Source: Mantis religiosa (lineage: Eukaryota; Arthropoda; Insecta; Mantodea; Mantidae). From it: DNA of 64,000 nucleotides. A program made the position numbers and the translations under genes. Under the pieces are notes generated by a model. The model made no database searches, was not told the DNA's origin, and worked only from the letters and a program-made list of their open reading frames with translations. Positions within the stretch are counted from its first letter, which is position 1, and every line of letters starts with the position of its first letter. The DNA lies in the NCBI GenBank assembly GCA_030765055.1, contig CM060947.1:51354375-51418374 (forward strand). The letters run 5' to 3'. Below are positions 11,210-23,368 of this stretch, piece after piece.

Positions 11210-11914
11210 TTATAGGAATACGGCTACTCTAACTTGTCCAGAATATTGCCCAGTGTCTGCCAGTGATGGTTTGACCCTTGACAAGTCAATCTGTAAGGAT
11301 GACTCCACGACAGTCCCAAATAACTGAAAGCATGACCTTCCCAGCTGACTGTTGCATCTTTGCCGTTTTGGGAGGGGTGGAATTGGCATGTTTCCATACC
11401 ATGCCCATGGGGTTTGTCTCTGGATCATACTGATAGATCTAGGGTTCATCCATGGTTACCAGATGATCTAAAAATCGCCTTCATCCTGTTCCAATAGCAT
11501 CTTGAAATGTTACGCCATGTTTGCTTTTGGAAGGGGGTTAGCAAATGTGGAATCCACCTTAGATATGTGCAGTTCGGCATGAATAATTTTCCACACACTA
11601 CCTAAGATGTGTCTCATTCATGATCGTTTGGATGGCTGCTGGTCTGTCTTCCAGTATTAAACACTCCAATTTCTTCACTGAGACAGCAACGTCTGTCATT
11701 AACGGTCTACCACCTCTTGGCCCATCTGTCTGAGACGTGTAATCAGCTTGAAAATTCCCTTTCAACCTCAAAAAGTGTGATACGATGGGCAATCATTTCC
11801 ACAAACAGCCGTCATTTCATCATGGATTTCTCGGGTAGTTTTGCCCTTCAAATGCATGAATTTGGAAACACTACGAGCCTCAATTTCTCCATCTTACAAC
11901 TCAGTCACTTCTAG
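11210..11914 (-). pseudogene. Mariner transposase, N-terminal and middle part
   Basis: The minus-strand translation gives GGRPLMTDVAVSVKKLECLI and ...AIQTIMNETHL, the helix-turn-helix linker region typical of mariner. It then gives LDHLVTMDEP.IYQYDPETN, with the first catalytic aspartate in MDEP, and SAGKVMLSVIWDCRGVILTD, KGQTITGRHWA and, after a one-base shift, NILDKL. Several stops and frameshifts interrupt it. The remaining third of the enzyme lies beyond the insert. Confidence 0.75.
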
Positions 11915-12099
11915 CACTTACTGTAAAATACAAAAGGACTCAAATCACTGAAACAATCAATATGAAGTTTTGAGGGATCAGTGATGACATTGAAAAATTT
12001 TTATCACTCTAGCATAAAAACTACCGGGTGATAATTGAAACACCCCCTCGGTTTGCAAGAATTTTAAGTAGGAAAACGGATGTCTTCCCGGAACCTTCA

Positions 12100-12200
12100 A
12101 GACTCTTGAGTCTAGGATGAGGAAACATTTTGCTTTATGATGACAATGTCAGTGCACAAACTGTATTGAAAATAGCGGGCTTCCTTCAACAATCGTGAAG
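12100..12200 (+). pseudogene. Possible mariner relic
   Basis: The plus strand reads FALLYDDNVSAQTVLKIAGF, which resembles the mariner LLHHDNAPAHTAL..REFL block. It is short and not followed by the expected SPDLAP segment, so it may be chance. Confidence 0.3.
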
Positions 12201-13344
12201 CAACCCTCATACCCGTGGTTTTTACCTTCTTATAAAAATTCACACCGTTATTTTGGAGGTACTGAAACGCTTGCTGCTTCTTTTTAAGAACTTGGAAACA
12301 TCTATAAAAATGGGGTGGGTGCTTGTGTGATTGTTTGTGGTGAATGAAGCTTTTGTATAAGGAATAAATGGAATATCTAGTTTACAATAAATATGAACCG
12401 ATAATTTAAAGGAAAAACGTTACATGAAATAGGAATAGCTGTAAGAAGAAGCGCATCAAAATAGTGAATAATTATAGAATAAATGAACCAATAATAAATA
12501 ATAAAGAGATGCACATAGTATATATGTGGGTGCACAGCTGGCTAAAATACACTGAAAATTAGTTTACTACGTAAGCTAATTTCAAAAGTTTCGTGATTGT
12601 TGTCTTCTCGTATACCTTGGGTTCGTTCTCATACATTTAAGTCAATAACGACAAGAACAAGAGGGCCATGATTTAAGACTTTGGTAGCACACTGTCAAAG
12701 TTGAAACCACAGGTGATCGCTAAAATTCAAACGGAGAGTTAGGACACTTTTGTTTTGATATCTGCAAGAACAAAATCACCCAAGTCATTTACAAGTTGTT
12801 ACGATTTGTATACTGAAGTTGGCAATGTATAGAAGCGTAAGATTAGATTTTCTCCCCTTTTGTTTCCCAACTTGGACAATAATTCACCACCCCTAACAAA
12901 AACAACCCTCCTTGCCGTATTGGTCCTATCTGGTAACACCTTTATGCCTGAGGAAGTCACCACTTAGTTATCGAAAACTAATTTTCTACTCAAGGAAGTT
13001 TAACTTTGGGGGAATTTGTGAAAGGGGGAAGAGAAGGGAATCAAACGCTTCTTGACTTGGTGGTACTTCATTCTAATTAGTCTGACACTTCCGCCAGAGA
13101 ACAAATACACGGATTATCTTCAATAACTTGACTATTTCCGCAGCAGATGTGGTAAAATGACTTTGGTCTGCGGCAGCCTGACTCACATTGTTTGTCAGGG
13201 GCAATTAAGAGATGCTAGCACAACACATAGGTTTTAAAACCAGAATTACTAAGCTTGAAATGAGTTACTCTTTTACACCGTTTCAAATGTCTTTGATTTC
13301 TATGAATCTGCTGGCAGAAGCTCCAGTGGTGAACCAAAAGGTTT
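12201..13344. other. Unannotated stretch
   Basis: AT-rich, with no coding region or repeat that I can assign. Confidence 0.5.
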
Positions 13345-13690
13345 TTCTCTCAGGGTATGCGTGGAGGAATGTTAGAATAAAATGTCAGTTAAGTTGGTCG
13401 ATGAATATAATAGGGTTCATAATGATTTACTTGAAGTGAGTTGAAAACTGCTTGAGAATCCGGCACTGTTTCTGAATTTTAGAACTTGAAACTCTAACTA
13501 TTGAGGTATCAAATCAGCTAACTTCTGTTGTACCAGTGCTTAAAGGATTAAAATAAAAAATTCTGTTATAATAGAGAGAAGCGTATATGTCGCTGAAATG
13601 ATGGTCGGTAAATTCTCTGGAGTGACTGCTACCAGTAAATCTGTAAAATCCGAACACGACTACTGCAAGAGAACTTCCGAATGCAAGTCT
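13345..13690 (+). repeat. Repeat E, copy 1
   Basis: The segment starts tttctctcagggtatgcgtgg, contains agttaagttggtcgatgaat and ends near aaattctctggagtgactgc. The same blocks recur in order at 60065-60415, and partial copies lie at 20590-20645 (5' part) and 19043-19150 (3' part). I cannot place it in a known superfamily; no coding capacity is visible. Confidence 0.55.
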
Positions 13691-15156
13691 CAAACGTTAT
13701 CGTGGAACCTACTCGCTCGGTCCTCATGGTGGATTATCTAATTGCTAATTATAGCGTCCACTTCATATCAAGTTGTATTTATTGTGTTAAATTTTGCTTG
13801 AAAGTGATTTGTCTGCTTGAGCTTGAAGGAACCATTGTTTTGGATTATTTAGAAAACAATCCATTAATCTCTAACATTATGTCTTACATTTTAGTACGTA
13901 AAATTTATGCAAACCACCGCTTACAGACAATTTCTGCTAAAATATGTATAATAGGCTTTAATTGTAATTTATCCAACTACTTGGTGTTGACGCTCTTTGC
14001 ATGACCAATTGATAAAGAAAAGGAAGAAGAAACACCCATTTGAGAAAAGGATAAGTATTGGACATTTCATTCAAACAAAAATGAATATCTACGAAATAGT
14101 TCCTTAGGAATATATGTGACAAATTGTGTGCTTCAAGGATACATATAACTGAAATTTTCAAATCCTAAACTAATAACGTTCGAAAAACACACTTTCAAGA
14201 TTAGCATATGAGTTGAGCGGAGAACTTCTCTTTTTAGAGGGAATCAGAATGAATAAATCATACTCAGTCAACTCATAAAATGTATTTCAAGAAAGAAGAA
14301 AGAAAAAAGAAAGAATCTAGCAAGATTTCTATGCGACAGATGCAATGTTATATAGAGACTGGACACAAGCAAAGAATTACATCTGGCTACGAGATTGGCA
14401 ACGCATGGATTGCACCACAAGATTTGTAAGGACCTCAAGTATCAGGAACCAGGCGAGAACTGCGTGTGTAGCCTATATGATCTGGGATGTGATAGATATC
14501 ATATTCAAGTGTGCAAGAATAGAACAGAATCCATAAAGCATTGTGGTACACTATGAAGAAACATAGATATAAAAATCTGTGTCTTTAATAATAAGCAACG
14601 ATGACTTTCTGAGATTTATACCAAAGATGTGACATAGTGCAAATATGATACAGACCAAATGTTATCAGTTTCACTTTGAAATTATGGTCAAATTTATTTA
14701 TATTTTGTTACGTCACCAAAAGACTCCCTTGCGAAAAAATAACATTTTTAAATAACTATTTTAACAACAGGTTTCCAATAGTCCACTTTTTGAGTTTGCC
14801 CTAGGCTCCTTGTCTCAATAACTTTGGGCCCCAGAAACTTTTAAAGCTATGAATATGGTTTCCCAGCCTCCGAAAAATGTTGCAATATTTGTGTTTTGAA
14901 CCAAAGAGAGTGTGCTTAAATGCATCTCACAATAAAACCGAGGGCAGTTTCTATCCACTGTGTCTCTGTAAACGTGTGTAGCAAGTTTCATTAATCTAAC
15001 ACCAAAACTGTAACGCAAGGAGCATTTTAAATGAACGAAAATGCTGAAAATGTTAATATAGAGAAAACTAAGAAAATAATTAGAATTCATATCTAACACC
15101 AGCTTCCAAACAGGATTTTTTTATTTATCCAGATTTATTGAACTCTATTTTACTCA
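13691..15156. other. Unannotated stretch
   Basis: Frames of up to 107 codons (13681-14004 +, 15099-14815 -) are present but have no family features; the latter has a hydrophobic start followed by a cysteine/tryptophan-containing segment that I do not recognise. Confidence 0.5.
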
Positions 15157-15464
15157 GTGGTATATTAGGTTTAGAGTTGATACATAAAAATACACAATTT
15201 TAACAAAAATATTTTAAATTCTAGAAGGAAGAAAATATGTTATAATCTGATGCATATTAATTTAAACTATTTCAGACGTTTAAACACTGAGTTTATAAAC
15301 ATCATGAAAGTGGTATATTAGGGTTAGAGTTGATACATAAAAAAATTACACAATTTTAACAAAAATATTTTAAATACTAGAAGGAAGAAAATATGTTATA
15401 ATCTGATGCATATTAATTCAAACTATTTCAGACGTTTAAACACTGAGTTTATAAACATCATGAA
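15157..15464. repeat. 154-bp tandem duplication (2 copies)
   Basis: Units 15157-15310 and 15311-15464 both start gtggtatattagg and end aaacatcatgaa. They differ at a handful of positions (a G insertion, a few substitutions, small A-run changes), so the duplication looks fairly young. No coding content. Confidence 0.95.
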
Positions 15465-15684
15465 GTACTTATACTGTTGTGGCTTCATTAGCAAAGATGT
15501 GAGCGGAGCAGAAAATTCAGTTCCTAGAGAGTCTAGCTTGAATATTAATTCTTAATCCAAACAGGATTAAAGCATTTAAAATGGCGTGCAGAGGCTATCT
15601 ACCATTCTTCAGAAATGCTTACACCATTTTATAAACCAAAAGTTGGAAAACGTTATTTTTTTAAAAATGTTCATAAAATTTTAG
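15465..15684. other. Unannotated stretch
   Basis: Nothing recognised. Confidence 0.5.
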
Positions 15685-15790
15685 TTTTATATAATGTATA
15701 AGCATATATAATATATACGTATAATAAACAATATACTTATATATGCTTATATATTATGTATAAGTATATGTTTAGTTATATATGCTTAAC
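15685..15790. repeat. AT-rich inverted repeat (hairpin-forming)
   Basis: Blocks of atgtataagcatatata and tatatatgcttatatatta face each other, and a further tatatatgctta follows. The strand can fold on itself over about 100 bp. This is probably AT-rich simple sequence and not a gene. Confidence 0.6.
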
Positions 15791-16089
15791 GAGATCTACA
15801 TCTTTGTGTAATACGATTTTATATATCCTCTGCGGTTTACCAGTCGTAAAAAGGTCATCCATGATGAAGAGAACTCCTGAGTACATCCTCAATAATTCAA
15901 AAAATGCATTTGATTTTTCAAGAAGATATCTTAAATATACGGTATTTTAAGTCGTTTGACATTTTTGAGAAAATTAACTTCCTCTGAAAGGAAACTTGAG
16001 CTGGGAGTATTTTATTGTAAAGTTCCGTGTGGCAACTCAAATTACACGCTTAGTATCTAGCCTACTTTTCATTACTGATTTATGCTCTT

Positions 16090-16215
16090 CACAGGCACAA
16101 ATGACTCCAAATTGTGCGAAGTAAAGCGGATTCCCTCAGCTGGCAATCGAAACCGGGACCTGCGGTTTGGGAAGTCAGAAAACCGAGGACGACTGCGTCA
16201 CAGAGTCGGTCAGTT
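16090..16215 (-). mobile_element. tRNA-like SINE fragment
   Basis: On the minus strand an A-box-like region is followed by a B box (ggtttcgattgcc) about 45 bp later. Neither matches SINE-A to SINE-D closely, so this is a weak, separate tRNA-like relic. Confidence 0.35.
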
Positions 16216-17483
16216 ATTAAATTTTGGACTAAAATTTCATTGGAATATACACAATGGGACTGGGAAAATCCAGAAATTTCCACCCAGTGATTCTCGGATT
16301 CTGTCTGCTGCGACGCGGTAACACAATATGACCCAAGTAACATCTGTGCACACGAACAAAACACTAATGTGTTGCTAATGACAGAGAGTGAGTGCGGCTT
16401 GGGCATATTATCAGCATCAAAGGAAAGTATCCGATATCCTATCATAGAATAAAGGTATCTGTTTGTCTCAGAGAATATATTAACTCTTAGTCAATATATT
16501 ACAGCTTCCAGACTATACGTAGAGCAAGTATTACGTTTACACAAAATTCTCAGAGAAAGCACGCTCTTTAGGGTTCTCTTAGCTCGAAAGAACATTGTTA
16601 GGAAAGTTAAATTTTGAACATAGGTTGAAGGGTGTACAACGCAAGGTGAACCTTCCGTACTATACAAGTTTCACTGTAATTGCTACGCTCTTTTCGTTTT
16701 AAGTAGATTTTTGAAGGATGGAAGACTAGAATTTTCATAAAATACAAACTATAGCTTATATGATAAAATTAATGCTATCTTTTATGTTCTAAAATGGCTC
16801 TAACAATTTCTATAAAATCAGTATATGTTTCAGGTATTTGCTTGGCAAATGAAATGTATATATTTAATTTGGTGAGAAAAGTTGAATGACAGTTCTATAT
16901 CTCGTAAACCCTCTATCACAATCCCACACCAAACAATTTCACTCAAACATAAACGCACACATTAAAAGTAAATGTTCTTAAACCATACGTCACCTTAACA
17001 ATTTTTGAGATATTATGTTATACGGATATATATTTTCAAATATTTATAAACTTCTGAAGTGAATTTCCTTTGGGCTCCTGATCAGTAGGAGGGAAAATAA
17101 TTTCCAAGCCAACACTTAGCAACCAGCTCTTAAAATACTGACCGCCCCTTAATGCTACTCTGTTTATTTACTCACATTCTTCCCGTAAGGAAATGTGTAG
17201 TAAAATCTTGTTTGAAAACGTGTGTCTTGGTCATAAATTATGAAGAAACCTGTACGCCACGGTCAAGTCATAGACATGGAAGTTCAAGTGTTCCTGACTT
17301 GAAGTCCCGATACACTTTAGCAGATGCACAGATAGGACGATGAACAACCCTCCAACTAGACAGCCCTGTAGCACAGGGATACTCATTCCTTGGGCAAACA
17401 TCCGTACCACTTCTCCAGCATCGTCATATATCCGGAAACTTGGCTGCACTTCTGAAAAATTAATGTGATGTAGTGAAATAAAG
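16216..17483. other. Unannotated stretch
   Basis: AT-rich; no feature recognised. Short frames on both strands lack motifs. Confidence 0.5.
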
Positions 17484-17830
17484 ATCGCATCATGGCTGAG
17501 TGGTTAGACCATTTGGCTCTCACCAAGGAGGACCGAGTTAGATCCCAGGTGACCGCAAAGTGAGTTTTGAGGTGGAAAATTTCGCGCTGGAACGTGTTTT
17601 CTCTGGATCCTCCGGTTTCTACCGTCAGCATTCCGCCAATTCCACCATCATCATCTTTCTGACATCCACCTCTTTCAGCTTTACACCGGGCACTGGGATG
17701 TTCACTTATCCTGGTTCTCTATCGGATCTAATGCTTCGGTTGCGCAGGTCCAACCTTACAAGGGACAGAGGAACGAGAATGCCGTAATACCAGGATAGTG
17801 GTACAATTAGGTTAAAGAAAAAAAATTGTA
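17484..17830 (+). mobile_element. SINE-B, copy 1
   Basis: tRNA-like head: atggctgagtggttagacca (A box), then ggctctcaccaaggaggacc and a degenerate B box. The following segment (gaccgcaaagtgagttttgagg...ggaacgtgttttctctgg...ctccggtttc) is shared with copies at 23138-23368 (-) and 53688-53940 (+). The 3' half (ttatcctggttctctatcgg...accaggatagtgg) differs from the others and ends in an A-rich tail. Confidence 0.75.
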
Positions 17831-17976
17831 ACAAAACAGTGCAAAGAAAACTTTGATAGATAAAAAAACATTCCAGTAGTCACCTATTGAAGGAAATTTC
17901 CAAAGTCAGAATGGATAGTTGAGAGGAATCGAGACGAACATCTCCTGATAGCAAAGATGAGCTCACGTTATCCCAT

Positions 17977-19032
<1,056 letters not shown>

Positions 19033-19042
19033 TAATAAAAAT

Positions 19043-19150
19043 GCGATAAATTCTCTTGAGGCTACCGCCAGATATGTGATTATCGGAGTGCGGTCTTTAG
19101 GTACTACAGACTGCCGTTAATCGATTGAAGTAAACACTTCTGTAAGGCAA
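19043..19150 (+). repeat. Repeat E, 3' part
   Basis: Blocks gataaattctcttgaggcta, gtctttaggtactacagact and gccgttaatcga...cttctgtaaggc match the end of the copy at 60065-60415. The microsatellite sits where the 5' part would be expected. Confidence 0.5.
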
Positions 19151-19884
19151 AAGAGAGCACTTTGAAAATAATCAATATTTGCTTAGGTCCTGCATTCATA
19201 TCATTAAGTTATTAATTATTTCTCTGTGACTTGCTAAATTCTTAAAATCGTATTGTGTATCCATATTTGTTTACCTGAGTATTTACACCTTTTACTTTAT
19301 AACGCAACTGATTTCCAGGTAGCTGACAGTAGCTAAGTTGTTCTTGTCGGCTGCCTTCACAGAACCCTAATTGACTTAGGGATACCGACTAATTACTTAT
19401 CCTTAACACTAAATTAGTTAATGACCGCAATTCTCTAACAAAAAGGTAACGAAAATTTGTTGACTCTCAATATGGATACAGATTTTTAATCACCGATATA
19501 CGACACTCTGTGCTCACTTCATAAAATGCGTACTGGTGATAGCTTGTTCTGTGAATAATATTCCTATCGGTACCTTTCTCTGTATAAACGTACCTGTTCT
19601 GATTTGCCAGATAGTTTCTGTTTCTGTTTGACATTCCTCAATTGACTGCGCTTTTTAATTAATAATTAACATGTTACGTTCTGATTTGATTTTGCTGATT
19701 CCTGATTTTGGTCACCGGAATAGGTAAATGTAATGCCTGGCATTGAGTAATCAAGCAAGTTGTTACAGAAACTGGTTTATTGCATCAACTAAGTTAACTT
19801 AATTCACAACTCAGTTAACGCGGCAAGTTACAGGATACTTCTGCTTTGCTGTTGTCATTTAGCCACAAAGGCCTCTGGAACATT
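19151..19884. other. Unannotated stretch
   Basis: No feature recognised. Confidence 0.5.
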
Positions 19885-20044
19885 TCACTCACTCACTCAC
19901 TCACTCACTCACTCACTCACTCACTCACTCACTCACTCACTCACTCACTCACTCACTCACTCACTCACTCACTCACTCACTCACTCACTCACTCACTCAC
20001 TCACTCACTCACTCACTCACTCACTCACTCACTCACTCACTCAG
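19885..20044. repeat. (TCAC)n tetranucleotide array
   Basis: About 39-40 near-perfect TCAC units. The matching reading frame spells repeated Ser-Leu-Thr-His; there is no reason to think it is translated. Confidence 0.97.
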
Positions 20045-20100
20045 TCATTCATTCATCATCTGAAACGAAGTTAGATCTGAAAATAACTAGTTCCTGTATG

Positions 20101-20320
20101 TGGTAGCGTATCTACCTCATTTTCAAGGGGGTTGGAGTTTGAATCTCGGTCAGGATTAGTTATCTGCATAAGGTGTTTTATCCGGGTTTCTACTTATCCT
20201 GAATGACCAATATCCGGTAACTTTAAGCTTTACGACCGGAGCTCATTTGAGCATCATTTCACCCATTCCATTAATCGACCGATATGACTTAACGTTGGAG
20301 GACTTTAACAAAACAAAATA
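20101..20320 (+). mobile_element. SINE-A, 5'-truncated copy
   Basis: It starts within the A-box region (tggtagcgtatctacctc) and continues through a degenerate B box (gagtttgaatctcgg), the tccgggtttctacttatcctga body and gatatgacttaacgttggag. The first ~20 bp of the head are missing. Confidence 0.8.
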
Positions 20321-20589
20321 AAATAGAAGTTCTGCTGTAAATCTGCTACTCCTATGGGATCTTAACGTTAAGTTATGACTCCGTTCTTTAATACTATAAA
20401 ACCGAACTCAGCAACCTTTAATAATGGCAAACTTAAAAATTCAAAAATATCGAAAAATGATTGGAGGTTTGTTTGAAAGTATTAGATATACGAGTACTTT
20501 GAAGCAAGATTATGTGGCTAACAAAGAGTTCTACGTTGCGGTGCCAATTTGTATCTAAAATGTTTATGGTTGAGCAAATAAGTCGGCGA

Positions 20590-20645
20590 GCAATGAGGTT
20601 TCTCTCAGGGTATGCGTGGATGGGTGTGAGAAGATTTTCACAACA
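20590..20645 (+). repeat. Repeat E, 5' part
   Basis: The block aggtttctctcagggtatgc followed by gtggatgggtgtgagaag matches the start of the copy at 13345. Homology fades afterwards. Confidence 0.45.
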
Positions 20646-20884
20646 CTGGAATGCCCGTCTCCAAATTATTTATTCACTGCTTCTTCTTTTCAAACATCGA
20701 AATGGAAGTTTCCGACCGAGGGTTACCAATCTCGGTTTAGAGTTACTGAATGCTAATTGTTTATTACTCGATATTCAAGACAGAACAAGTTGACCGCTCT
20801 AATAGGCTTCACGTCTCAGACTCCTGTCTCCTCGGCTGCACGCCAAAGACCCTTCTGATCGGCTTGCTCGCTCGGTCGTGCTGG

Positions 20885-20902
20885 CTGGCTGTATACAGCC
20901 AG
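20885..20902. repeat. 18-bp perfect palindrome
   Basis: CTGGCTGTATACAGCCAG reads the same on both strands. It sits in a locally GC-richer patch with no other recognised feature. Confidence 0.8.
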
Positions 20903-21119
20903 AAGGTTTTTGCTGCGTGCCCACCCACTAAGGGTTTTACCGCAGGTAGGATTTTTATTGAAAGATGTAGGATGAAGGTGATGTAGGTTTTTGATTGGGA
21001 GTTAATTTTGAGGTTACCAAAGTACCTTCGGGTTGAAGGGGAGGATGCAGTACTTAGCACCCATTTTTTTGTTTTAAATGTTTTGTATTTTAATTGGGGA
21101 GAAATTTAGATGCCAAACA

Positions 21120-21560
21120 GCTTGGAAGAATTATGAGGAGCTCAGCTTTAGCTGCTGATAGGTTTAGCTCCTGGGTTATCTAGGGTGCCCGCATGCCATA
21201 CGCGGGACCCGATGCAGTCTAGATCGGCGTCTAGTGGGGTCATAATTTCCCAATGATCTGACAAGGGCGCTTCTATGAGATGGTAAACTTGCGTATAATT
21301 TTGAAGCCCGGTGCCTAATTTCATCCTCCACGTATGGAAGACCCGATGCTTCGTGGAGCAACCTGGTAGGGAAATAACGTCCCACAGAATAGATAGACCG
21401 CAGTCCTTTATTCTGTGCACGTTGAAGCCATGCTAAACAGCTGTCTGCTACCATGCCCCAGATCTCGCAGGCATATAGCATCACCGGGATTACCAGCGCT
21501 CGGAAGGGGTACAACTTCATGCGGACTGGCATCGAGGTCGACCCCATCAAACCGAAGACC
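21120..21560 (-). mobile_element. LINE 3' fragment
   Basis: The minus strand carries the C-terminal part of a non-LTR reverse transcriptase protein and stops near 21176. Past this the strand turns into A-rich sequence that may be the old 3' UTR. Element limits are approximate. Confidence 0.6.
21176..21550 (-). pseudogene. Reverse transcriptase C-terminal region
   Basis: This uninterrupted frame reads ...LVIPVMLYACEIWGMVADSC then LAWLQRAQNKGLRSIYSVG, the LINE pattern in which a Y..E.W motif precedes a helix of the type LQ..QNK.LR.I. Next comes a GLPYVEDEIRHRASKLYASL segment, shared in form (IPYVED) with the LINE at 4616-5989. It holds only the region after the catalytic core, so it is a 5'-truncated copy. 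The frame is intact, implying a fairly recent insertion. Confidence 0.7.
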
Positions 21561-21714
21561 GTTTATAATGGCTTCCTAGCCGCGAACTAGGCACATCGGC
21601 TTCACGCCGAAGAGTGCTTTTTTCACCACAGCTGCGCGTGTGTATATATCTTTCACTCTCAAAACTCTTTTTCAAACAAAGTCCCTTTTGTAGCTGTTTT
21701 GGACGCCATTGTAA
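21561..21714. other. Unannotated spacer
   Basis: Contains the short stem cggcttcacgccg; nothing else seen. Confidence 0.4.
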
Positions 21715-22017
21715 ATGATCCAAAGAATTCCCTATTCATACACGTCAAGTGACAATTCCTTTAGAAATCTTCTAAGGACACTGCTTCTTATATTGCTTTG
21801 TTATACAGTTTCCCCCAAATCAACTGGCCATGCCCTGGTCGTAACAAAGAACCAACATTCCTTTGGCATCTATCATGATTCTTTGCTTCTGGCAAACCAT
21901 AATTTCGGTATCAACTTTGATCCCACCGAGTATTGCAGATATACAGATATTGATGATAGGAATATACCATCGCAAACTGCAACCCATTCAAGGTTAGTTA
22001 AAATCCCCATTACGTAA
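21715..22017 (+). CDS. Orphan open frame with signal-peptide-like start, possible first exon
   Basis: A 100-codon frame begins MIQRIPYSYTSSDNSFRNLL and then has a hydrophobic stretch (residues ~19-31, LLRTLLLILLCYTV) like a signal peptide or membrane anchor. The rest is polar with two cysteines. A good splice donor, AAG|GTTAGT, lies near 21992, so the frame may run into an intron before its stop. I do not recognise the protein. It could equally be a chance frame; no coding bias or homology could be tested here. Confidence 0.2.
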   Translation: MIQRIPYSYTSSDNSFRNLLRTLLLILLCYTVSPKSTGHALVVTKNQHSFGIYHDSLLLANHNFGINFDPTEYCRYTDIDDRNIPSQTATHSRLVKIPIT

Positions 22018-22295
22018 ATAAATTTCGAAGTATGTAGATGAGTAACATGCAACAGGGAACTAAAAAGCTATATCACCTTATTTTAAATTGAATACAGATT
22101 ATTGTTTTTACAGTTTCTGGCAGTTCACGCCAATATCTTTTAAACAGGTGATATTGATAAGTAATTCATCACCGTTAAAGAAAATAAGGTGAGCTTGGCA
22201 GACTAATACCTGTCATACTTTCCTATGATTAGACTCCTATTTGTTTATATTCTTAAAAGGATGAATTGAATGTCCTCTTTTATATCCGTAGAAAG
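22018..22295. other. Unannotated stretch
   Basis: Nothing recognised. Confidence 0.4.
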
Positions 22296-23125
22296 GTATT
22301 TACTATATGCGCAGGATTTCTTGAGCATTCGGGGCCCAGGTCCTCATTCGGTAGGTTTCGCCTATTTTCGTAAACACAGATGGCAACTTTGAAACAGTGA
22401 ATGCGCTACATACTGTTACATCTAGTGGCTAATATGTTAAGCTTTCACACGTACACCATTTCATTTTTAGCAATTTTGAGGTTAATTCTTAGCTAACCAG
22501 TTTACAACAAATCTAAAAGCAAGACTAAGTTGTCAGTGTTATGGCTCTCAAAAGGGGACATATTATTTTTCGTCTACCTCCGTATAACTGTGATCTGCAT
22601 GCAATTGAGCTGGCGTGGGTAAAAGTAAAGAATGTTTACAAAGTACGCAATGTTAATGAGAGCCACAAATCTGCGGAAACTTGTTATAGAAGCGACGGAT
22701 TGGGAAGGATACGATAAGAAGTTTCTAGAGCTGGAAATGCAATATTGGAGAAACGATGGTGTAACTGAAAATGAGTTAATGAAATTAATAACACATTAGG
22801 GGATACCAGCAATGAAAGTGACGCAGTAGACTTGGAAATCGAAGAATGACAAGGTGGGTGAGTGTTTATAGCTGTCATAAAATTTGTTTTCTACTTTAAT
22901 GTGTTTCATAACAGTAAATATATAAGAAAACAGCAAATCGGATGGGATTTAATTGTTTGTTGCCACATCTCAAACCTTCGGTGCATATCTTCGCTTATCT
23001 TACCGCAAATTGGCTGAATTGTGTTTTTCTAGGTTGAACACACTGCAGAAACAAAAGCGTGTTAGCTCTTTCTTCTTCCCCTGTGGCCGCACCGCACCAT
23101 AAATTCAACGCTCCATAAATCTTGC
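22296..23125 (+). mobile_element. IS630-like DNA transposon, copy 2 (ends missing)
   Basis: Blocks tttactatatgcg, aggtcctcattcggtaggtt, tgcgctacatactgttacat and ctagtggctaatatg match 7255-7385 of the TIR-bounded element at 6901-8362. Blocks cgcttatcttacc, ggctgaattgtgtttttc and aacaaaagcgtgttagctc match its 3' flank. This copy keeps the ~370 bp of transposase 3' coding region that the other lost, but shows no long inverted repeats. A SINE-B has landed in its 3' edge. Confidence 0.75.
22541..22800 (+). pseudogene. IS630-like transposase C-terminal end
   Basis: The plus strand reads MALKRGHIIFRLPPYNCDLH then AIELAWVKVKN with the catalytic glutamate in AIE. A frameshift follows at about 22650, then LIEATDWEGYDKKFLELEMQ and an acidic tail. 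The arrangement of DE motif, helix and acidic tail matches the remnant at 10440-11010. It is broken and N-terminally truncated. Confidence 0.7.
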
Positions 23126-23137
23126 GCAGATAGTAGT

Positions 23138-23368
23138 GTGTGTAGTGTTTAACGCCCGCTTTTACTACATACGGCACTGCAGGCGGTGACACTGATAATA
23201 CATGAGATGAAGTTGGAGCACCGGTGGAATGAGATGGCGGGGGAAACCGGAGGTCCCGGAGAAAACCCGCCCCAGCGCCATGTTGTCCGCCACAAATCTC
23301 ACTTTGCGGTCGCCTGGGATATAACCCGGGCCGCCTTGGTGAGAGCCAACGGTCTAACCACTGAGCCA
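23138..23368 (-). mobile_element. SINE-B, complete copy with 12-bp target-site duplication
   Basis: On the minus strand: gtggctcagtggttagaccg (A box), ggctctcaccaaggcgg, a B box altered to gggttatatccca, the gaccgcaaagtgagatttg body, and a tail ending gccgtatgtagtaaaagcgggcgttaaacac. It is flanked on both sides by the identical 12-mer cgcagatagtag (23126-23137 and 23369-23380), so both ends are exact. It inserted into the IS630-like copy 2. Confidence 0.92.

Larger units (their letters stand above)
9813..12050 (-). mobile_element. Mariner transposon interrupted by a second transposon
   Basis: The minus strand carries the N-terminal and middle parts of a mariner transposase (11914-11210) and, after a foreign ~0.94-kb block, its C-terminal part (10262-9833). 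The outer ends are weakly inverted: left cgaatgggtgtcgca, right (reverse complement) cgagggggtgtttca. Subtracting the insert leaves about 1.3 kb, the usual mariner length. A TA flanks the left end (9811-9812) but not the right, so the right boundary may be eroded. Confidence 0.75.

Noticed and set aside
19846..20106. 86-codon frame with a Ser-Leu-Thr-His repeat
   Set aside because: Direct translation of the TCAC array; no other coding evidence.
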